A model generated the notes under the pieces. The model searched no databases, was not told where the DNA came from, and was given only the letters and a program-made list of their open reading frames with translations. DNA of 64,000 bases from Thiomicrorhabdus xiamenensis. Lineage in GTDB: Bacteria > Pseudomonadota > Gammaproteobacteria > Thiomicrospirales > Thiomicrospiraceae. Shown piece after piece: positions 1 through 7,983 of the stretch. Positions within the stretch are counted from its first letter, which is position 1; each line of letters starts with the position of its first letter. The stretch is taken from assembly GCF_013282625.1 (NCBI RefSeq), contig NZ_CP054020.1, positions 1,798,001 to 1,862,000 on the forward strand. Direction: 5' to 3'. The translations under genes were made by a program, and so were the position numbers.

Positions 1-543
1 ATCTTGCAAGCTTTGTACCACTTCCGGCAATTGCCGTTCGGCCATTTTTTTAATTTTTTGATAGAGATCAAATGCGGTATCGGTAAAAAGAATTTCAAAG
101 TTTTTTTGCGAAACGATGGGACCGGAATCCGCCCCCTGATCCATTTGAAAGAAAGTCAGCCCCGACGTTTTAAGCCCCAGAGCCTTGGCCCATATCAATG
201 GATGACGGCCACGGTTGCGGGGAATCAATGCCGGATGCGCACCAATGACTCCTTTCGGTGCCAGTTCCAGCAAAGGCTCTCTAATGAGCTGTGACCAACC
301 GAAACAGAAAATCACTTCCGGCTTCCGCTCAGAAATCCATTGCAAGATATCGTCTGAATTAATATTGTCGGTTGTGATCGCAGGAATGGCGTTGGCGTCC
401 GTCAGAGGAAGCAGATCGGCAAAATCGGAATACGCCTCCGGCCGACTGGTCGTAACCACGCCTGCGACCTCGGCTTGCATGGTCAGCAAAAGTTCTAGGC
501 AGTGCCTGGAAAAATCCACTGCGCCAATCAATACAATTCTCAC
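1..543 (-). CDS. Formyltransferase of the nonulosonic acid operon (3' end outside window)
   Basis: At least 181 codons, cut off by the window edge. The start is a GTG at 541-543, two bases after the neuC stop, with AAGGAG inside the last neuC codons as ribosome site. The translation begins MRIVLIGAVDFSRHC and has the Rossmann-like folate formyltransferase fold. Near residues 105-115 comes the HPALIPRNRGRHP block, matching the catalytic His and substrate loop of methionyl-tRNA formyltransferase and sugar N-formyltransferases. It is the last visible gene of an operon making a legionaminic-type sugar, so it probably formylates an amino group of that sugar instead of Met-tRNA; this role is inferred from context. 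A C-terminal domain, if any, lies outside the window. Confidence 0.8.
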   Translation of the reverse strand, partial: MRIVLIGAVDFSRHCLELLLTMQAEVAGVVTTSRPEAYSDFADLLPLTDANAIPAITTDNINSDDILQWISERKPEVIFCFGWSQLIREPLLELAPKGVIGAHPALIPRNRGRHPLIWAKALGLKTSGLTFFQMDQGADSGPIVSQKNFEILFTDTAFDLYQKIKKMAERQLPEVVQSLQD

Positions 544-545
544 GC

Positions 546-1733
546 CTACTCCTTAAAACATGATTCCGGCAGATCATAAAAGCGTTTTTTTAAAAGCCGG
601 CTTTTATCGTTTAAATTTACCTGAAGCAATTGAGCAACGATTTTTTCGGCAGCCCGCCCCTTCCCATACGGATTTTCCATGGCCCGAAGGCAGGAAAGAA
701 AACCTTCGGAAAGCGCCGTCTGTACCGCCGCCTGAATTTTTTCCCGCTCGCAATCGACTTGAAGTACATTCTCAGCCTGAATTCGACCGGCCTGGCGATC
801 GCCGATATTCACCACCGGCAGACGAAAACTGGCCGCCTCCAAAATACCGCTGGAAGAATTCCCCACCATCGCCGCTGAATGCTGCATCGCAGACATATAG
901 CCTTTCATGCCTAAACTCGATACCAGTTTGAATCTCTGCGGATAACGCTCAATGGCTGAAAGCAATCGCTTCTCGATTTGCTGTCCGCCGGTATCCGCAT
1001 TCGGTAGCGTCGCCAAAACCTGATAAGGTAATTCCTCCAAAGCGGAGACCACTTCGTCAGCCTGCGCTTCCGCTTCCTCATACGAGTCTAAAGTCACCGG
1101 ATGAAAAGTCACCAGTAAAACCGGTTGACTGAAATCCAGCCCGGTCTTTTGCTCCAGTTCCTGCCGACTCCAAGCGGAAAAACGCCTGAAGTTATCCAAC
1201 CCTATCGCCCCGACATTCCACACTCTATCCGGCGACTCTCCCATCTGCAGGACCCTCCGGCGATAGGCTTCATGGGCAACAAAATGCAGAGATGCCATTT
1301 TCGTGACACTGTGTCGTATCGCTTCATCAATCAGGCCAAAGGTCGCTTCCCCACCGTGCAGATGGGCAATAGGAATTTTATGGATCAAAGCACTGTTACA
1401 GGCAGGCAGTAACTCGAACCGGTCCCCCAGAACGACAAGGAGATCCGGCTTAAGCTTTTCAAAGAGCAGAGAAAATTTAACCATACCCGTTCCCATCGCC
1501 CGGCACAGGTCGGTTTCAGAGTCGCCGCTCACTTCCAGATCCACCGTTTCCAGCGGCTCGACCCGATCATCCTCAATCTGCTGCAGAGTGCGTCCCTGAG
1601 AAGGCATGAGGTGCGCACCGGTCGCGATCATAAACGGATCAAAATCCGTCTTCTGCAACTCGAGCCAGAGCGGCTTGAGCAAACCGTAATCAGCCCGGCT
1701 GGTCGTCAACAATGCAATGCGTTTACGACTCAC
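546..1733 (-). CDS. neuC: UDP-GlcNAc-type hydrolysing 2-epimerase NeuC/LegG
   Basis: 395 aa, the normal length for hydrolysing UDP-sugar 2-epimerases. The enzyme releases the nucleotide and inverts C2 to give the free manno-sugar used by NeuB. The protein opens MSRKRIALLTTSRADYGLL, typical of NeuC/LegG, and carries LVVLGDRFELL and HLHGGE near residues 100-128 and the GNSSSGILEA nucleotide-binding block near residue 292. It starts with GTG at 1731-1733, overlapping the neuB stop as GTGA, which implies translational coupling. With LegB, LegC and NeuD upstream, the substrate is more likely a 2,4-diacetamido-trideoxy sugar (LegG role) than plain UDP-GlcNAc; the substrate is inferred. Confidence 0.93.
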   Translation of the reverse strand: MSRKRIALLTTSRADYGLLKPLWLELQKTDFDPFMIATGAHLMPSQGRTLQQIEDDRVEPLETVDLEVSGDSETDLCRAMGTGMVKFSLLFEKLKPDLLVVLGDRFELLPACNSALIHKIPIAHLHGGEATFGLIDEAIRHSVTKMASLHFVAHEAYRRRVLQMGESPDRVWNVGAIGLDNFRRFSAWSRQELEQKTGLDFSQPVLLVTFHPVTLDSYEEAEAQADEVVSALEELPYQVLATLPNADTGGQQIEKRLLSAIERYPQRFKLVSSLGMKGYMSAMQHSAAMVGNSSSGILEAASFRLPVVNIGDRQAGRIQAENVLQVDCEREKIQAAVQTALSEGFLSCLRAMENPYGKGRAAEKIVAQLLQVNLNDKSRLLKKRFYDLPESCFKE

Positions 1734-2731
1734 AATTCAATTCCTTCGCCTGCGTGATAATCTTTTTGCGCAACCGCGTCCATCACCTTGTCCCAAGCCT
1801 GAGCAAATTCACCCGAAGAGGAACGTTTGATATCGCAATTGTCCGCAGAAAACGGTTCGCCGCTAGAAATCGGTCGCTTGGCGACAATGCGCTTACGGAC
1901 AATGGCGATGTTTGCCTGTTCGGATGCAGAAGGCTCCTTTAACCCGGAACCTAAAGCCTGTTCGACATGCCGAATAGCAGTGACCATGGCCTTCAATTCA
2001 TCCGGTTCCAAGCTGGCTTTGTGATCCGGACCGGGCATATGCTTATCCAGCGTAAAGTGTTTTTCGATCACGCGGGCGCCCAGCGCGACTGCAGCAATCG
2101 GCACTTCAATGCCTAAAGAATGATCTGACAGGCCGACCGGTAGATTCAAGGCCTGTTGCAAAGTCTGCATGGCCCGTAAATTAACGTCTGGGAAAGGGGT
2201 TGGATAGGCGGTATTGGCATGTAAAACACTCAATTTATCTGCTGCCAAACCCGCTTCAAGCAAGGTTTTAACGGCAAACGCAACTTCATCCAGGTCACTC
2301 ATGCCGGTCGAAAGAATCGTCGGCTGGTTCAACTTGGCGATTTGCCGCAGATAAGGTACTGAAAGCACTTCGCCTGATGGGATTTTCCAGCGTTTCATTC
2401 CCAAGCGATTCAATAATTCAACGCTTTCGGCATCGAAAGGCGTCGACATGAACTCAATATTTTTTTCAGCACAGTAATCGAGTAATTCACGATGAGCACT
2501 TTCATCAAGCTCCAAACGTTGCAGCATTGAAAACTGGCTCTCTTTGACACCGGTATTTTCGGTTTGATAAGCCGCCTGCTCGGCCGACTCAGTCACCAGA
2601 TTATGGGCTTTGAAGGTCTGGAACTTGACTGCATCCGCACCGGCCTCTACTGCAGCATCGACAAGTGCTTTGGCCGTCTCGAGAGAGCCGTTATGATTGA
2701 CGCCGGCTTCAGCAATAATAAACACGCTCAT
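1730..2731 (-). CDS. neuB: Sialic/legionaminic acid synthase NeuB (LegI)
   Basis: 333 aa. It condenses phosphoenolpyruvate with a manno-configured amino sugar to a nine-carbon nonulosonic acid. The N-terminal TIM barrel begins with FIIAEAGVNHNG and contains GADAVKFQTF, KIPSGE and the HS/EKHFT metal and substrate motifs (GLSDHSLG, VIEKHFTLDK). Residues of about 275-333 form the antifreeze-like SAF domain (IVRKRIVAKRPISSGEPF). The start ATG overlaps the upstream acetyltransferase stop (ATGA) and the end overlaps neuC. The operon context favours legionaminate (LegI) over N-acetylneuraminate; the sequence alone does not decide this. Confidence 0.95.
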   Translation of the reverse strand: MSVFIIAEAGVNHNGSLETAKALVDAAVEAGADAVKFQTFKAHNLVTESAEQAAYQTENTGVKESQFSMLQRLELDESAHRELLDYCAEKNIEFMSTPFDAESVELLNRLGMKRWKIPSGEVLSVPYLRQIAKLNQPTILSTGMSDLDEVAFAVKTLLEAGLAADKLSVLHANTAYPTPFPDVNLRAMQTLQQALNLPVGLSDHSLGIEVPIAAVALGARVIEKHFTLDKHMPGPDHKASLEPDELKAMVTAIRHVEQALGSGLKEPSASEQANIAIVRKRIVAKRPISSGEPFSADNCDIKRSSSGEFAQAWDKVMDAVAQKDYHAGEGIEL

Positions 2732-3357
2732 TTAATCGTTCCTGTATAAGTACCGGGCTCGGTAATATCTTTCAGGACCGTACTGTTGGCACCGATCACC
2801 ACCTTATCGGCCAGAGCAATCCCCTGTTTCAATACCGCTCCGCTGCCGATAAAACAGCTGTTTCCAAGTACGACGCCGCCATTTACTTTGGCTCCCGTGG
2901 CAATATGACAGTGGTCGCCGATAATGACATCATGCTCGATCAATGCCTGAGAATTGATAATGCTATTCGCCCCGACCTTTACATAGGCATTGACCAGTGC
3001 TTGATGCATTACAATGGTTCCCGAGCCTAATTCGGCGGAACTGGAAACATAGGCCGTTGGCGAGATAATCGTCGGCAGAATGGCGCCCAGTCTTTGCAGC
3101 TTTTCGAAAAGGGTCTGTCTTATTTTGGCGGACTTGATCTGGCCTACGGTAATCAGACAATGCGGGAATTGTTCGATCAATGCCGGCAGTTCGGAATCGA
3201 AACCAATAAGCGGATAAGGCGTTTTGCTGTCGGCCGTTGCACCGTCCGCTTCGACAACCCCCTGAACTTTATAAACGCCGTCGGCTTCAATCACATCAAT
3301 GCAACTGCGACAATGCCCCCCGCCGCCGATCAATAAAAGAGGCGTTCTATCACTCAC
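2728..3357 (-). CDS. NeuD/LegH-family sugar N-acetyltransferase
   Basis: 209 aa. The N-terminal half (LLLIGGGGHCRSCIDVIE) is the Rossmann-like nucleotide-sugar domain of the NeuD/PglD family. From about residue 95 a left-handed beta-helix of hexapeptide repeats follows, seen in the spaced I/V/G positions of SAELGSGTIVMHQ, GANSIINSQALIEHDVIIGDH and GNSCFIGSGAVLKQG. The His in EHDVIIGDH fits the catalytic base of this family. It should acetylate the 4-amino group made by the LegC aminotransferase. It overlaps legC by 8 bp and neuB by 4 bp. Assignment to the legionaminate path is by context. Confidence 0.9.
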   Translation of the reverse strand: MSDRTPLLLIGGGGHCRSCIDVIEADGVYKVQGVVEADGATADSKTPYPLIGFDSELPALIEQFPHCLITVGQIKSAKIRQTLFEKLQRLGAILPTIISPTAYVSSSAELGSGTIVMHQALVNAYVKVGANSIINSQALIEHDVIIGDHCHIATGAKVNGGVVLGNSCFIGSGAVLKQGIALADKVVIGANSTVLKDITEPGTYTGTIK

Positions 3358-4501
3358 GACAAAGAACCCCGCTCGGTAAATTCACCACTCTGGAAGCCAG
3401 ACTTTCAGTTATTGGCAAATCTGTTTTAAAAGAGTGACGATAGATATCCAACTGATGCATCGGCGTCCACAATGGGCGCGTCTGGATATCCTGGGCATTG
3501 GAGTCCGCCAAAAACGCCTGTGCTGACTCCGATTGATCGAATGTAATGGCATTCAGCCAGTAATTAGCTTGCGTATTGTCCGGTTCGACAAGAAAACCAA
3601 ATCCTCGACTGTCAGAAAATGCTCCCTGATAAAAGTCTGCCAGCTTGCGCTTTTCCTTCAGGAACTCCGGCAACTGCTGAAGCTGAGCTACCCCCAAAGC
3701 GGCATTCAAGTTCGGCATACGGAGGTTATAGGCGATTTCATCGTGTTCAAACAACCAGGCGTGCGGTTTTTTGGCCGTCGTACTGAGGTGCTTGGCCTCT
3801 TTTGCCAGGCGTTCATTGTCTGTTACCAGCATTCCTCCGCCGCCAGTGGTCAGAATTTTGTTGCCGTTAAAACTGAAAACGCCGATCTCGCCAAAAGTCC
3901 CGGTATGCTTGCCTTTATAAAATGACCCGAGACTCTCCGCCGCATCTTCAATCAAAGCAATGCCGTATTTCTGGCAGAGCATGGCGATAGCATCGATCTC
4001 ACACGCAAAACCCAAGGTATGCATAGGCACACAACCACGGATAGGTTTTCCGGAAGCTTTATGAATTAAATGGCCGTTTTTATGTTCGGTTTGCGTCGCC
4101 AGGAAGTCTTCCAAACCGCTGGCGCTCATCCCTAAGGAAGAACTGTCGACGTCCAGAAACAGCGGTTCGGCGCCAAGCATTGAAATCGCATTGGCGGTAG
4201 CGACAAAACTCAGAGACTGGGTCAAAACCAGATCTCCAGACTGAATACCGGCAACCCGCATCGCCAGCATCAGTCCAAGCGTTCCGTTGACCACCGCCAC
4301 CGCATATTTTGCTCCGGTAAATTGTGCTATTTGCCGCTCGAACTCATCAACATACTTACCAACCGAAGAAACAAAGGTCGAGTCAATGCAGTCGATCAGC
4401 TTGGTTTTTTCCTCGCCCTGAAAGCATGGCGCATGCAGAGGCACAAAACCATCGCCATAGTGGCTGCGCACGGTCTCGATAATCGAGGCAAACTCAGACA
4501 T
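3350..4501 (-). CDS. legC: LegC-type PLP aminotransferase (DegT/DnrJ/EryC1 family)
   Basis: 383 aa PLP-dependent sugar aminotransferase. It would transfer an amino group to the 4-keto sugar made by the neighbouring dehydratase. The fold-type-I signature is visible: ALIEDAAESLG (PLP-binding Asp near 186) and FSFNGNKILTTGGGG, where Lys215 is the expected Schiff-base lysine. The start VPLHAPCFQGEE is that of the LegC subgroup, not ArnB or PseC. It overlaps legB and the acetyltransferase by 8 bp on each side, so the five genes form one translationally coupled unit. Confidence 0.92.
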   Translation of the reverse strand: MSEFASIIETVRSHYGDGFVPLHAPCFQGEEKTKLIDCIDSTFVSSVGKYVDEFERQIAQFTGAKYAVAVVNGTLGLMLAMRVAGIQSGDLVLTQSLSFVATANAISMLGAEPLFLDVDSSSLGMSASGLEDFLATQTEHKNGHLIHKASGKPIRGCVPMHTLGFACEIDAIAMLCQKYGIALIEDAAESLGSFYKGKHTGTFGEIGVFSFNGNKILTTGGGGMLVTDNERLAKEAKHLSTTAKKPHAWLFEHDEIAYNLRMPNLNAALGVAQLQQLPEFLKEKRKLADFYQGAFSDSRGFGFLVEPDNTQANYWLNAITFDQSESAQAFLADSNAQDIQTRPLWTPMHQLDIYRHSFKTDLPITESLASRVVNLPSGVLCRE

Positions 4502-5489
4502 TATAAATATCCGCTTTATACTGTTTCAGGTTGTCGGGTTGTGTAAACCAATCGATGGTTTTTTGCAGACCGGAACGGATATCCTGTTGTGGGGTAAAAC
4601 CGGTCAGCTCTTTGATCAAGGTGTTATCGCACCACAGGCGGAAAACTTCGGAATCCTTCGGTCTCAAGCGCTGTTCATCGGTAACGAACTCGACGTCACT
4701 GCCCATCAGTTCCTTGATTAACAGCAAAGTATCCTGCACGGAAATTTCAAAATTGGAACCGATATTGACCGTCTGCCCAACCGTTTTGTCGGAAGCGGCA
4801 ATCGCCATCATGCCCTGACAGGTATCCGTGACATAATTAAAATCGCGTGTCGGAGAGGTATCGCCAAGCTGAATCTGTTTTTTGCCATTAGCAATCTGGG
4901 TGATAATCGTCGGGATAACCGCGCGTGCCGATTGTCTCGGGCCGTAGGTATTGAATGGACGCGCAATACAAACCGGTAACTCGAAGGCGTTGTAGTAGGA
5001 CATTGCCATCGAATCGGCACCGATCTTACTGGCGCTGTATGGAGACTGAGGCTGCAGAGGATGCTTCTCGTCAATCGGTACATATTGCGCAGTCCCATAA
5101 ACTTCCGATGTCGAGGTATGCATTAAGCGCTCGACACCGTTTTCGAGACACGCTTGGGCAATATTCAAAGTTCCGTTAATATTGGTTTCGACATAGGAAT
5201 TCGGTGCGACATAAGAATAGGGAATCGCAATCAAAGCCGCCAGATGAAATACGGTGTGACAATCTTTGGTAATCTGCTTACAGAAAAACGGATCGCGAAC
5301 ATCACCGCTCACCACCTCAATCTGATCCTTGTAAGGCGAATGGTCCAGCCAGCCCCAGCTGTTAAAAGAGTTATAGATGGCCAGAGCTCTCACCTTGGCC
5401 CCCGCTTGCACCAGCTGCTCGGTCAAGTGGGAGCCGATAAACCCGTCCGCACCTGTAATTAAAACCTGCTTCCCTTGCCAGTCGCTCAC
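4494..5489 (-). CDS. legB: NAD-dependent sugar-nucleotide 4,6-dehydratase LegB
   Basis: 331 aa extended SDR protein. The NAD-binding glycine motif is TGADGFIG (Gly13, 16, 19), the catalytic pair is Tyr151/Lys155 in YSASK, and THTSTSEVYG-type active-site residues precede it near 125-132. ARPFNTYGPRQ is also typical of sugar-nucleotide dehydratases. It would make the 4-keto-6-deoxy intermediate of a HexNAc nucleotide and so commit it to legionaminic acid synthesis. It is the first sugar gene of the operon and starts 12 bp after the lytic transglycosylase stop, so the operon may be read from further upstream. Whether the nucleotide is GDP or UDP cannot be told from sequence. Confidence 0.9.
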   Translation of the reverse strand: MSDWQGKQVLITGADGFIGSHLTEQLVQAGAKVRALAIYNSFNSWGWLDHSPYKDQIEVVSGDVRDPFFCKQITKDCHTVFHLAALIAIPYSYVAPNSYVETNINGTLNIAQACLENGVERLMHTSTSEVYGTAQYVPIDEKHPLQPQSPYSASKIGADSMAMSYYNAFELPVCIARPFNTYGPRQSARAVIPTIITQIANGKKQIQLGDTSPTRDFNYVTDTCQGMMAIAASDKTVGQTVNIGSNFEISVQDTLLLIKELMGSDVEFVTDEQRLRPKDSEVFRLWCDNTLIKELTGFTPQQDIRSGLQKTIDWFTQPDNLKQYKADIYNV

Positions 5490-5501
5490 ATCGCTGTCCT
5501 T

Positions 5502-6911
5502 CTATACTTGATTGTTTTTCTGTCGTGCCGATAACACCTTGTCCAGATACTGCCGTGCTTCTTCCGAAGTATGCTGATAGCGCAAAGTTTGGTACAGCTG
5601 CTGTGGCGAAAGCTGATTAATCTCCTCCATCGCCCGCTGCGGGTTATTGGCAAACAGTTTAAGCACCGTATTTAATCCAGCATTATAAGCAGATATCACT
5701 AGGAGTTCACGATTCTTGGGGTCTTTCACTTCTTTAAAATACAAATCATGTAAAAGCCCCAGATAAGCAGTACCGATACGGATATTATTCTGCTCGTCAA
5801 ACAACTCGGACTCGGTTGGCAACTGCATTTTGCCGTCGATCAACTCGTACACATCCCTGCCGGCCGAGCCGGCTTTGATCTGCATTAACCCGATCGCATT
5901 GGAGCGGCTTCGCGCCTTGGGGTTAAAGGCACTCTCAACCCGCATAATCGCCATTACCAGATCATAAGGCACCTTATAGCGCAAAGCATAATACTGCGCC
6001 CAGTTCCGGTAACGGTCAAGTCTGGCCATCTCATCGCGCGAGTTGAATTCTTCAGTAATTTTCGCCATCGGCGTATCGCTCAGAGGAATCTGAACATGCA
6101 GATACTTGTCCCCTTGATCGTCAACCCAGTAGGCATGTTCGGCCAACAGTATCTTGGCGTACTCATAAGCTTGTGCCGGATAGCGAATCGAGTGCTGCGA
6201 CTTATCCAGAATACGGTTGTAGTAATAAGGCTTAATGGATAAATCGAATTTCTGAACATTCTGCAGGTCACTGTCCCCTGCCGGATTTCCCGATAAAAGC
6301 AAATGGCTGATCGCCTTTTTCATTCTGGTCGTCGTTGCCAGCGCTTCGGGAAATTCAATAATAATCTCGTCGTCATATTCAACTGCTTCAATCCGATCTT
6401 CTTTAACGATCTCAGAATGGACCTGACTGGCGGTTTGTTCGGTATCGACGGTTGAAGACGAGCTTTTTGCCGAGGCAATAGCGGAATGGGTAGACGCCGG
6501 TTTTTCCACTGTCAATCCCGAAGCATTCTGCATCAAAGATAGAGACAGCCAGGGCCACAACGCCTGAGAAAAGCCCGTCTTCTCGGATAAGGCGACAGCA
6601 CTCTGTGTGGACAGTTCGTCGGTTTCATCGCTTTGAGAAAGCGTCTCGTTATTCAGGGACGGATAAGATGAATTTGATTTATGTCGCTCTTGAGGGAGTG
6701 CATTGGGCGTAACAAGATTTGCTTTCTGTGACGATACAGGGTCAACCGTGGAGGTATTAGAAAAAGTGCCGGCGACCGGAGCGCCAGAAAAATCGGAGGA
6801 ATGTCCTGCCTGCTGCAGCCAATTGTGCATGGAAGAAGCGTAAGAAGCCGTCAGCAGCAAAAAACCACCGACAGCCAGTAACCAGAAATTTGACGCTTTT
6901 GCCATGTTCAC
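5502..6911 (-). CDS. Membrane-anchored lytic transglycosylase (MltC-like), next to flgL
   Basis: 469 aa. The N-terminus has one hydrophobic segment (about residues 9-25, LLAVGGFLLLTASYAS) without lipobox, then a low-complexity linker rich in Ser/Thr/Gln to about 180. A region like the MltC N-terminal domain follows, then a C-terminal SLT domain from about 310: VPYDLVMAIMRVESAFNP with catalytic Glu326, AIGLMQI, and SAYNAGLNTV. It should cleave peptidoglycan glycan strands in the periplasm. It lies 45 bp downstream of flgL on the same strand, and the local FlgJ lacks a muramidase domain, so it may open the wall for the flagellar rod. That link is inference; general wall turnover is the alternative. 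Confidence 0.85.
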   Translation of the reverse strand: MNMAKASNFWLLAVGGFLLLTASYASSMHNWLQQAGHSSDFSGAPVAGTFSNTSTVDPVSSQKANLVTPNALPQERHKSNSSYPSLNNETLSQSDETDELSTQSAVALSEKTGFSQALWPWLSLSLMQNASGLTVEKPASTHSAIASAKSSSSTVDTEQTASQVHSEIVKEDRIEAVEYDDEIIIEFPEALATTTRMKKAISHLLLSGNPAGDSDLQNVQKFDLSIKPYYYNRILDKSQHSIRYPAQAYEYAKILLAEHAYWVDDQGDKYLHVQIPLSDTPMAKITEEFNSRDEMARLDRYRNWAQYYALRYKVPYDLVMAIMRVESAFNPKARSRSNAIGLMQIKAGSAGRDVYELIDGKMQLPTESELFDEQNNIRIGTAYLGLLHDLYFKEVKDPKNRELLVISAYNAGLNTVLKLFANNPQRAMEEINQLSPQQLYQTLRYQHTSEEARQYLDKVLSARQKNNQV

Positions 6912-6956
6912 AACCCCTCTACAGAATGGTTATGATTTCAGCAAAAGCTATACCAA

Positions 6957-7979
6957 TTATCTCAGATAATCAAATAACGACATGCCATTGACTTTAGTAA
7001 AGACCTGTTGCGCCATTTGCAGCGCATTTTGACTTTTCGTCAAATCCGTTACGCCTTGAACGACATCAGTCTCTTCTAGCTCCATTCGACGCTCTTCCAA
7101 AGAGAGCTTGAAGCTTTCGCCGGCATTATATTGGGTCTCAATACGGTTCTGACGACCACCGATCTCCGCTCTGACCGTGTTCAGTTGATCCAGAGAAGAG
7201 TCGATATCATTCACAACCGCTTCCGGAGGCGGATCTCCGGCAAGCAGGCTGTCTCTCAAAACAATCAGACTATTGAGGATATTCGCATCAACTCCGGCAG
7301 GTGTGGAATTTCCGTCGACCTGGAAAACTTTGCCACCGTTATCGGTAATTCGAACTCGTGCAGCATCCCCCTGATCGTCCGCTCCCAGACGGTTGTCATC
7401 GTCAAAACCGATTTGAACGAAACGGGCTCCGTAATTGGCCAGATTATATTCTGCTGCCTGCTCCGGTGTCGCTGCCGCCGCAACCCCTTGCGGACTGCCG
7501 ATATAAGCATAATATCCGGGGTTGTTCGGATCTTCGATAAATGCCGCCTGCTGGTTGACGCTGTTACCGGCAAAAAGCAATTCGCCGTCCGAATTCCGGT
7601 AATTCATCATGCTCAGCTGCTGTTTGATAATCTGATCAATTTCTTCTGCTGTCTGCTGACGGTTTTCCGCCGAATAGGTTCCGTTCAACATCTGAATCGA
7701 AAGTTCGCGAACACGCTGCAAAGATTCAATACTGTCGGTAATCGCAGTCTCTTCCTGAGCCAATTGATTTTTCGCATAAGCGCCATTTTCCGCGTACTGA
7801 TCAATGGTATTCATCGTACGGTTCAACGCATGCACCTGACTCAAGCCGACTGGATCGTCACTTGGCGCATTGATTTTTTTCCCTGTGCTCAACTGCAACT
7901 GTGCATCCAGGACATTTTGCTGATGATTCTGAATCGAATTTAGCCCCTGACTATGAAACAGGTTGGTTGAGATACGCAT
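6957..7979 (-). CDS. flgL: Flagellar hook-filament junction protein FlgL (HAP3)
   Basis: 340 aa. FlgL joins the hook to the flagellin filament outside the cell. The N-terminus MRISTNLFHSQGLNSIQNHQ is the conserved flagellin-like D0 helix of FlgL, followed by QLSTGKKINAPSDDPVG. The C-terminus (about 285-340) is the matching helix with amphipathic heptads (ESFKLSLEERRMELEETD). The middle carries the variable surface domain. It starts 4 bp after the flgK stop and is surely co-transcribed with it. No secretion signal peptide is expected, since export is by the flagellar type III system. Confidence 0.95.
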   Translation of the reverse strand: MRISTNLFHSQGLNSIQNHQQNVLDAQLQLSTGKKINAPSDDPVGLSQVHALNRTMNTIDQYAENGAYAKNQLAQEETAITDSIESLQRVRELSIQMLNGTYSAENRQQTAEEIDQIIKQQLSMMNYRNSDGELLFAGNSVNQQAAFIEDPNNPGYYAYIGSPQGVAAAATPEQAAEYNLANYGARFVQIGFDDDNRLGADDQGDAARVRITDNGGKVFQVDGNSTPAGVDANILNSLIVLRDSLLAGDPPPEAVVNDIDSSLDQLNTVRAEIGGRQNRIETQYNAGESFKLSLEERRMELEETDVVQGVTDLTKSQNALQMAQQVFTKVNGMSLFDYLR

Positions 7980-7983
7980 GATA

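Noticed and set aside
7131-7943. 270-codon plus-strand frame opposite flgL
   Set aside because: Mirror frame of a certain gene, with shadow-type composition.
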